11,546 bases of DNA, from contig DKBG01000338.1 of assembly GCA_002451155.1 (NCBI GenBank), forward strand, positions 1-11,546, in the 5' to 3' direction. Shown one piece after another: positions 6,546 to 11,546 of this stretch (within the stretch, counting starts at the first letter, position 1; each line of letters begins with the position of its first letter). The position numbers and the translations under genes were made by a program. The notes below the pieces were generated by a model. That model saw only the letters and a program-made list of their open reading frames with translations. It was not told the DNA's origin and did no database searches. This DNA is from Ignavibacteria bacterium UBA6906. Lineage in GTDB: Bacteria; Bacteroidota; Ignavibacteria; UBA10030; UBA6906.

Positions 6546-8012
6546 TCATTGAGACGCTGACATAGAATTTTCTGCCGAAGGAGCCCTGTTCCAATCGCGT
6601 GTGCGATGATCTGACACGATCGTCGACCGATGGTGCCGGTGGGCGCCCATAAGTTGAAGAGCTATGCGCACGGCTCCCGACCAGAGTCGAAGATACCTGA
6701 GGGTCCAGATGGGAGGTCGGGTACGGAGCATCAGTCTGTTCGCCCTCCTCAGATCCACTGTGGTCCTGGCGTATACGCGGAGGAGTGACCGGTAGTACTT
6801 CTTCAAGGGCATTCGGGTAGGAAGGACACAGTGGGTCAGATCCCACAATTCGTGCCTCTTGCGGCTGACCGTGACCTGAGGTTCGTACTCCTTCCATATG
6901 CGGGTCCCCGGCAGCGGCGTGAGCGGGGAGATATTCACATAGTAGATCCCCGTTTCTTCGATAAATCTCCACAGATGCTCCCAGTCCGCCGGTGTGTAAT
7001 CCGGAGACGTGATGAAGGAGCCGTAGGTGTCGACCCTGTGCTTGTGCAGGAGCGCTACCGCGCGTCGATTATGGTCAACGGTAGTGTTCTTTTCCAGCGT
7101 CGAAAGCTCGGGATCCGTTGTTGCTTCCAGGCCTATGAGCACTGCTTTGAGTCCAAGTGCCGCCCATTCTTCGATTATCTCCTCATTGTTGGCAAGGAAA
7201 TCAGCCCGGGCGTACACCAGATAGTTCTTTCTGATGTTTCTGGCACGAAGGAGTTCCGCGATCGCGGCAAGGCGCCGAGAATTCATGAGGAAGATGTCAT
7301 CAACGATGTACACTTCTCTGGCCTGGATCGTGGCAAGTTCATCAACGATGGATTCCGGGCTTCGCGCATAGGTCAATCCGTCCGTAATGCGACAGGGGTA
7401 ACAGAACTTGCAGTCGTACGGACATCCCCAGGTCGTCTTCATCGTTGCGACCGGTTGGTGGAAGAGGTAGTAGTATCTGGATGCCAGGTGGGCAACGAGA
7501 TTCCTGCACGGGAAAGGGAGCGAATCGGGATCCGGCATATACTCTCTCCCGGGGGTGAGGAATACCTCCCCGGGGGCTCGGGGGAGTGCGAGCCCGGGGA
7601 AGTTTTCTACCTGGGAGCCGTCCTGAAAAGCGCGCAGGAGGGGCGCAATGACCGACGTCCCGTCACCCAGGACGATGCAATCGACGGATTCATCCGCGAA
7701 GTCCTCGGGCGCCCGGGACGCGTGAACTCCCCCCACAATCGTGATGCATCGGCGGTTCCAGGCTTTCGAGGTGCGGCATATTTTCAGGACCTCATTGACC
7801 CCGGTAATGTAACAGCTGGTGCCAACAACGTCGGGCCGAAATGAACGAAGTCGGGAATCCAGCCCTCGCTCTACGAGCATGTCGAGAATCTGAACTTCAT
7901 GTCCCGGAAGCCCGGCAGCGACATATTCCAGTTCCAGCGGCTCACAGATCATAATGTGCTTGAGACCGATTGTCTCACGGGCGACCGGCGGACGAATGAG
8001 GAGGACACGCAT
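6546..8012 (-). CDS. Radical SAM protein with B12-binding-like N-terminal domain (class B type)
   Basis: 488 residues from ATG 8012, with AGGAGG 7 nt upstream (8020-8025). Residues 1-140 form a Rossmann-like B12-binding-type domain: MRVLLIRPPV, RPDVVGTSCYITG, IVGGVHAS.APEDF and CIVLGDG. The DxHxxG cobalamin ligand motif is absent, as is usual in this class. Residues 190-400 are the radical SAM core with CxxxCxxC at C197, C201 and C204 (WGCPYDCKFCYPC), YIVDDIF, and LIGLEATTD. The C-terminal region has SPLTPLPGTRIWKEYE and a basic helical tail. Enzymes of this architecture (BchE, HpnR, HpnJ and similar) methylate, rearrange or join carbons at unactivated positions, often on lipids. The substrate here cannot be read from sequence. 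It ends 17 nt before the oxoamine synthase gene. Confidence 0.88.
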   Translation of the reverse strand: MRVLLIRPPVARETIGLKHIMICEPLELEYVAAGLPGHEVQILDMLVERGLDSRLRSFRPDVVGTSCYITGVNEVLKICRTSKAWNRRCITIVGGVHASRAPEDFADESVDCIVLGDGTSVIAPLLRAFQDGSQVENFPGLALPRAPGEVFLTPGREYMPDPDSLPFPCRNLVAHLASRYYYLFHQPVATMKTTWGCPYDCKFCYPCRITDGLTYARSPESIVDELATIQAREVYIVDDIFLMNSRRLAAIAELLRARNIRKNYLVYARADFLANNEEIIEEWAALGLKAVLIGLEATTDPELSTLEKNTTVDHNRRAVALLHKHRVDTYGSFITSPDYTPADWEHLWRFIEETGIYYVNISPLTPLPGTRIWKEYEPQVTVSRKRHELWDLTHCVLPTRMPLKKYYRSLLRVYARTTVDLRRANRLMLRTRPPIWTLRYLRLWSGAVRIALQLMGAHRHHRSTIVSDHRTRDWNRAPSAENSMSASQ

Positions 8013-8019
8013 CGGACAA

Positions 8020-8025
8020 CCTCCT
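8020..8025 (-). promoter_or_regulatory. Shine-Dalgarno site of the 488-residue radical SAM gene
   Basis: AGGAGG on the coding strand, 7 nt before ATG 8012. It lies in the 66-nt gap after the preceding gene, the widest gap in the operon. That gap shows no terminator hairpin or convincing promoter. Confidence 0.8.
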
Positions 8026-8078
8026 ACGGTACAGTGGGCACAATTCGGAGTGGATCTGTCAGGAACATTCCACCATAG

Positions 8079-9398
8079 CTACACGATCCCGGGACAAATG
8101 CGATGGTGAACGTGGTAACGATAGTGGAGGTTGACAGCCCATACCACTCCGCGCATATAGAAACCCAATGAGGCCCTGTTATGAAGCACACGGCGCAACA
8201 ATGCTTTCCAGCTGAACAGTCGTTCATACAGACCCCAGTATTGATTCTGGAGTTGTTGCGCATCAATCCACGTGGGCCTGAAGACCACCTGTCCACCCGT
8301 AAACCGGCCATAATCCGTATGGAGTATCCTCCCTTGTTGCAGGAGTTCTTCATACAGCGGCGTACCCGGTATCGGTGTGATGATGTGGACGCGTGGCACG
8401 GAAATACGATTATCCTGGATGAAACGGAACGTACGCTCGAAGACCCCCCAGTCATCGTTGTCAAGGCCAATCATCATTTCCGTTGAGACATCGATCCCAT
8501 GCGAGCGCAGCAGTTCAAAGGCTGATGCATACCGGCCGGGTCTGTTCCATTCCTTATCGAGATCGGTCAGATTCTCAGGGCTCGTGCTCTCAATGCCGAA
8601 CGAGAGCATCCGGCATCCGCTGCGTGCTGCAAGCCGGATCAGATCGGGTTTCTCGGCTATGTGAATGCCGCATTGACTCATCCATATTATCTTTTCGGGA
8701 ATCAACGCTTCGCACAGCGAACCGAAGTACGCTCCATCGATCGCAATATTGTCGTCCATAAAAGCGATATAGCGTGTCCCGTTGCGCTTTGCGGCCCGAA
8801 TGTCACGTACGACCTGCTCAACCGGACGTTTTCGATACGAATTCTGGAAGAACGCTGTCGTCGAGCAGAATGTGCAGGTAAAACGGCAACCCCGCGTGGC
8901 CTGCACGGGACGCCAGAGGCCGATCTTCAAACCCTTCATGAGTTCATAGCGGGGTGTCGGAAGCTTATCAATTCGTGGTGGCCGGGGCATGGCATAGTGC
9001 GGTCGGAGCCGTCCAGATTCAACATCCGCAATCACCGTCGGCCAAGTTTCGTCTGCTTCTCCCGTGACAAGCGCGTCCGCATGCGCCATCGTGAGCTTCG
9101 GGTCCCCGAGACTGGCGGCAATGCCCCCGATCACCACGGGCACGTTACGTCTCCGGAATTCATCACCGATCTGCCACGCACGGACGATCCCCGAACCCAT
9201 CCCGGTCAGTCCGACCAGATCCCACGGCTCATCATAGGGAATCTCGTCGATGGTCTCATACAGGAGACGCACCCGGATATGTTCCGGCGTCGCCGCAGCC
9301 AGCAGAGGGAGTGTCAGCGATGGGAGATGGAGGCGGTGCTGCTTTATCGGCCTTCCCTGATAATCCAGAGCGGTCGGCGCAACCAATAGGATGTTCAT
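8079..9398 (-). CDS. Radical SAM protein with B12-binding-like N-terminal domain, second copy
   Basis: 439 residues from ATG 9398, with AGGAGG 7 nt upstream (9406-9411). The N-terminal domain (1-130) has MNILLVAPTA, DLVGLTGMGSG, VPVVIGGIAAS and ADALVTGEADETWP, again without DxHxxG. The core has the cluster motif CRFTCTFC (C171, C175, C178), preceded by VQATRG and followed by RKRPVEQVV, then FMDDNI and LSFGIEST. The segment ITPIPGTPLYEELLQQGRI is typical of the B12-binding-domain radical SAM group. The C-terminal tail is aromatic and basic, suggesting membrane contact. It differs enough in sequence from the neighbour at 6546-8012 not to be a recent duplicate. The ATG overlaps the stop of the GNAT gene by 4 nt. 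Reaction unknown; oxidative or C-methylating steps on a lipid fit the context (inference). Confidence 0.87.
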   Translation of the reverse strand: MNILLVAPTALDYQGRPIKQHRLHLPSLTLPLLAAATPEHIRVRLLYETIDEIPYDEPWDLVGLTGMGSGIVRAWQIGDEFRRRNVPVVIGGIAASLGDPKLTMAHADALVTGEADETWPTVIADVESGRLRPHYAMPRPPRIDKLPTPRYELMKGLKIGLWRPVQATRGCRFTCTFCSTTAFFQNSYRKRPVEQVVRDIRAAKRNGTRYIAFMDDNIAIDGAYFGSLCEALIPEKIIWMSQCGIHIAEKPDLIRLAARSGCRMLSFGIESTSPENLTDLDKEWNRPGRYASAFELLRSHGIDVSTEMMIGLDNDDWGVFERTFRFIQDNRISVPRVHIITPIPGTPLYEELLQQGRILHTDYGRFTGGQVVFRPTWIDAQQLQNQYWGLYERLFSWKALLRRVLHNRASLGFYMRGVVWAVNLHYRYHVHHRICPGIV

Positions 9399-10549
9399 CC
9401 CTGGCCCTCCTTGGGTGAGTTACGGCTCCGCAGCCCTGGGTCAATCATACCGCTGTACACCCGGTGACGCTTCGCAAGAGAAAAGCCGATTGCTTCGAGG
9501 ATACGGCGGGACGGCGCGTTCCCTTCCGGGAGCCAGGAAAACTCGGCCCTTTCGTATCCCGCCGACATCATTCGTTCATGCACCCAGCGGATGAGGCGCG
9601 CTTCGATGCCCGTGGGCCTGTAGGCAGGAAGGATACCTGACACCATGACCCTCACCCCCCTGATGAAGCGGCGGGCTCTCAGCATCTTGAATATCCCTGT
9701 CAGGCTGAGCCTGCCATTGAGAGTCCTGAGGATTTCATTGATGTCGAGCACACCCAGAATACACCCAACGGGCTTTCCATCGCACTCCGCAATACCTATC
9801 AGCTGTTCGTCGGAGAACCGGAGTATCCGGCCCATTTCTCCCGCTTCGGCCTCGGTCAGCGGTACAAAGCCCCAGACGTCGCCGAATGTGGCGTTGTACA
9901 GCTCCCGGATGATCCGGACATCGTCGTCCCATCGGCGTCGGCTGAAGGGCCGGACATGAATGTTCTTGTGACTCATGGCCCGCGCCAACACCCGATAGAA
10001 CTTCGGGGGAAACATGTGCCGGACCTCACCCGTGTAGCTGAGCAAATCGACTGCTTTTGAAAGGCCGCAGGCTTCGAACAGGTCCTTGTAATACGGTGGA
10101 GCGTAGTTGGTGAGCACTCTCGGGGCGGAATCAAACCCTTCAATCAGTACTCCCACCTCCTCATTCGTCGTAAGAGTCACCGGGCCAAGGAAATGGCTGC
10201 ACCCGCGTTCCCCCAGCCAGCAGCGTACCGCCTGAAGAAGCGCGGCGGCCGACTCCCGATCATTGATACACTCAAACAAACCGAAGAATCCCGTGCGGTC
10301 ATTGTAGTGCGACTGCCAGCGGGGATTGTGGATGGCCGCGACTCTGCCAACCATCCGGCGATCTTGTGAATGGACAGCAAACAGGGCGAGATCTCCATAT
10401 TCGAAAAAGGGGGCCCTTTTCCTGTCCAGCTTTCTTCGTTCTTCTCTCAGAAGCGGGGGAACCCAATACGGATCAGATGCATACACATCCCAGGGGATGC
10501 GCAGGAATTTTCGCAGGCCGGCGCGCGATGTGACAGGGACGGCAGTCAT
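9395..10549 (-). CDS. YghO-like GNAT-superfamily protein
   Basis: 384 residues. It follows a widespread conserved pattern that I associate with the YghO-like GNAT family: FLRIPWDVYASDPYWVPPLL near the N-terminus, KRAPFFEYGDLALF, GFFGLFECINDRES, LGPVTLTTNEEVGVLIEGFD, YAPPYYKDLFEACG, and a C-terminal GNAT half with GILPAYRPTGIEARLI and EFSWLPEGNAPSRRILEAIGF ending in RVYSG. The biochemical role of this family is not established to my knowledge; an acyl or acetyl transfer to an amine is the family-level expectation. The start ATG 10549 overlaps the preceding stop by 4 nt and has no strong ribosome site. The stop overlaps the next gene by 4 nt. Its place among lipid-type genes suggests a second acylation step or a carrier function (inference). 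Confidence 0.8.
   Translation of the reverse strand: MTAVPVTSRAGLRKFLRIPWDVYASDPYWVPPLLREERRKLDRKRAPFFEYGDLALFAVHSQDRRMVGRVAAIHNPRWQSHYNDRTGFFGLFECINDRESAAALLQAVRCWLGERGCSHFLGPVTLTTNEEVGVLIEGFDSAPRVLTNYAPPYYKDLFEACGLSKAVDLLSYTGEVRHMFPPKFYRVLARAMSHKNIHVRPFSRRRWDDDVRIIRELYNATFGDVWGFVPLTEAEAGEMGRILRFSDEQLIGIAECDGKPVGCILGVLDINEILRTLNGRLSLTGIFKMLRARRFIRGVRVMVSGILPAYRPTGIEARLIRWVHERMMSAGYERAEFSWLPEGNAPSRRILEAIGFSLAKRHRVYSGMIDPGLRSRNSPKEGQG
9406..9411 (-). promoter_or_regulatory. Shine-Dalgarno site inside the end of the GNAT gene
   Basis: AGGAGG on the coding strand, 7 nt before ATG 9398, lying within the last codons of the upstream GNAT gene. It allows independent initiation in addition to coupling through the ATGA overlap. 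Confidence 0.75.
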
Positions 10550-11546
10550 AATACCGGTCCCGATACATCGGGCTCCAAAGTCCGCATCGGTTGAGGGATT
10601 TGCCCGGACGGAGGAATGACTGCGGGGACGTCTGCCTCCCTGTATGCACGGCGTGAGGTCTTCGGCTGTTCACCGTTGGGACTCAACTGATGCCGGATCA
10701 TTCCGGACAGGCTGTACAGTAGAACAAACGGCAAGAGAAACAGGGATGTCAGGGCCCCTCCCACCACCCGGAGGGGAGCATCGCGAAGAGCCTCATACAT
10801 CACCCGCCGCCAGCGTCGTTGAAACTCCCGGCCGGAGAAAAAGAACCCACTCATGAATGCGAGAAGAAATAGCGGAGCGAGCATCGTCCGGAGGATAGAT
10901 GCCCGATCAAGGTATTCTTCCTGGCCCATTCGCTCCAGTGTCTTTACGCCTCGGAAGAGATTCTCGAACATCTTGAAGACACTCGGTCCCCCCTGCCGCA
11001 CCAGTTTCCTGTGTGTCGAATCGACAAAACCCATGACTTCTTCGTGCGTGAAATGCTTATAGCGAAATGTGGCGCGGGTAACCCCTACCCCCTCATAAAG
11101 CTCGTTTGTAAGGAGGCGGCCCTCCGCCTTCATCCTTCGCCACAGCGGCGACCCCGGCGGGGCCTGCAACGGCATAACCTGATACAGAGTAGGATTAAGC
11201 GCCACGAAACGACCGATATCCTCCTCAATGTTCTCCGGCGTCTGACCATCCCAGCCTATGATCATTGATCCCAGCGTGTGAATGCCGACACTGTGAAGCT
11301 CTCGGAAGAGCTGTGCGATTTCACGACCGGACCGCTTCCGGGCGGTTTCGTTTTCAAGTATCTCTTCCTGAAATGATTCCACCCCGATAAAGAGGACGCC
11401 GATCCTCGACCGGATCAACTCGGACAGGCTATAGTGCGAAAGAGACCTCACTGACGTGAAGACCGTGAGCAACAGCGGGTGTCTCCTGAGCCAACGATCG
11501 GCATCTAGATAGCCGATGAATTCCATCACGCCGCGCCGGTCGGCGA
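10546..11546 (-). CDS. Radical SAM protein, C-terminal part, with hydrophobic tail (5' end outside window)
   Basis: The frame is open to the window edge (reads ADRRGVMEFIGYLDADRW). The GTG and ATG codons at 11529 and 11526 are internal, since the sequence upstream remains coding-like. What is visible is the second half of a radical SAM barrel: FTSVRSL, IGVLFIGVESFQEEILENE, IHTLGSMIIGWDGQTPENIEED and VMPLQAPPGSPLWRRMKAEGRL. This order matches the C-terminal half of B12-binding-domain radical SAM proteins; the CxxxCxxC motif must lie upstream of the window. The last 120 residues carry two hydrophobic stretches (about 213-231 and 255-275, counted from the GTG at 11529) separated by basic residues, so the protein is probably membrane-associated. 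It is the first visible gene of the operon; the stop overlaps the GNAT start by 4 nt. Confidence 0.85.
   Translation of the reverse strand, partial: ADRRGVMEFIGYLDADRWLRRHPLLLTVFTSVRSLSHYSLSELIRSRIGVLFIGVESFQEEILENETARKRSGREIAQLFRELHSVGIHTLGSMIIGWDGQTPENIEEDIGRFVALNPTLYQVMPLQAPPGSPLWRRMKAEGRLLTNELYEGVGVTRATFRYKHFTHEEVMGFVDSTHRKLVRQGGPSVFKMFENLFRGVKTLERMGQEEYLDRASILRTMLAPLFLLAFMSGFFFSGREFQRRWRRVMYEALRDAPLRVVGGALTSLFLLPFVLLYSLSGMIRHQLSPNGEQPKTSRRAYREADVPAVIPPSGQIPQPMRTLEPDVSGPVL

Larger units (their letters stand above)
3249..11546 (-). other. Seven-gene operon, candidate lipid (sphingolipid-like) biosynthesis locus
   Basis: All seven genes run the same way. Junctions in order are: 4-nt overlap, 4-nt overlap, 66-nt gap, 17-nt gap, 4-nt overlap, 4-nt overlap. 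No internal terminator was seen. The operon continues upstream beyond the window. Past the last stop (3249) no clear hairpin with a T-run is present; the repeat array begins about 100 bp further on. The combination of an oxoamine synthase, two GNAT proteins, an AUR1-like PAP2 protein and three radical SAM proteins argues for a membrane-lipid pathway. The operon itself is read directly from the spacing; the product is inference. Confidence 0.8.

Noticed and set aside
6529..6972. N-terminal extension of the oxoamine synthase frame by 148 residues
   Set aside because: It overlaps the end of the radical SAM gene almost entirely, its translation is low-complexity and unlike the family, and a strong AGGAGG precedes ATG 6528, which gives the normal family start.

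Overview
The window looks like a chromosomal segment of a moderately GC-rich bacterium of the Bacteroidota/Chlorobiota/Ignavibacteriota (FCB) superphylum. The best clue is the secreted protein encoded at 176-2233. It ends in a type IX secretion (T9SS, type A) sorting domain with the FCB signature YQNYPNPFNPTT. A heptamer/palindrome intergenic repeat at 2784-3146 is of a kind I remember from such genomes, but I have not verified this.

Layout. Positions 1-60 hold the last 20 codons of a + strand gene, followed by a clear intrinsic terminator (113-143). Everything else that codes lies on the - strand. Positions 176-2233 encode a signal-peptide protein made of 14 Ycf48/Asp-box (BNR-like) repeats, probably beta-propeller blades, with a T9SS sorting domain that stops about 20 residues early. 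Positions 2249-3248 are a 1-kb gene-free stretch. It contains scattered hairpins and a 2.1-copy tandem array of a 171-bp compound repeat (TTGACNN heptamers plus nested inverted repeats).

From 11546 down to 3249 runs one tight seven-gene operon. In transcription order it encodes: a radical SAM protein (5' end outside the window) with a hydrophobic C-terminal tail; a YghO-like GNAT protein; two more radical SAM proteins with B12-binding-like N-terminal domains; an alpha-oxoamine synthase (the PLP enzyme family of serine palmitoyltransferase and BioF); a FemAB/BioF2-like GNAT acyltransferase; and a PAP2/AUR1-like membrane phosphatase or phosphotransferase. Four of its six junctions are 4-nt ATGA overlaps. 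The others are 17 and 66 nt, and both downstream genes there have strong AGGAGG sites.

How the genes may work together (inference): the last three proteins match the chemistry of a bacterial sphingolipid-type pathway. An amino acid and an acyl thioester are condensed to a 3-keto-amine, the amine is N-acylated by a GNAT-fold acyltransferase, and a membrane PAP2/AUR1-like enzyme then removes or exchanges a phospho-headgroup. The three radical SAM enzymes would modify an unreactive part of the lipid, for example by C-methylation, desaturation or C-C bond formation. This combination in one operon is the most interesting part of the window. No 3-keto reductase or acyl carrier protein is visible, so the pathway would need genes outside the window.
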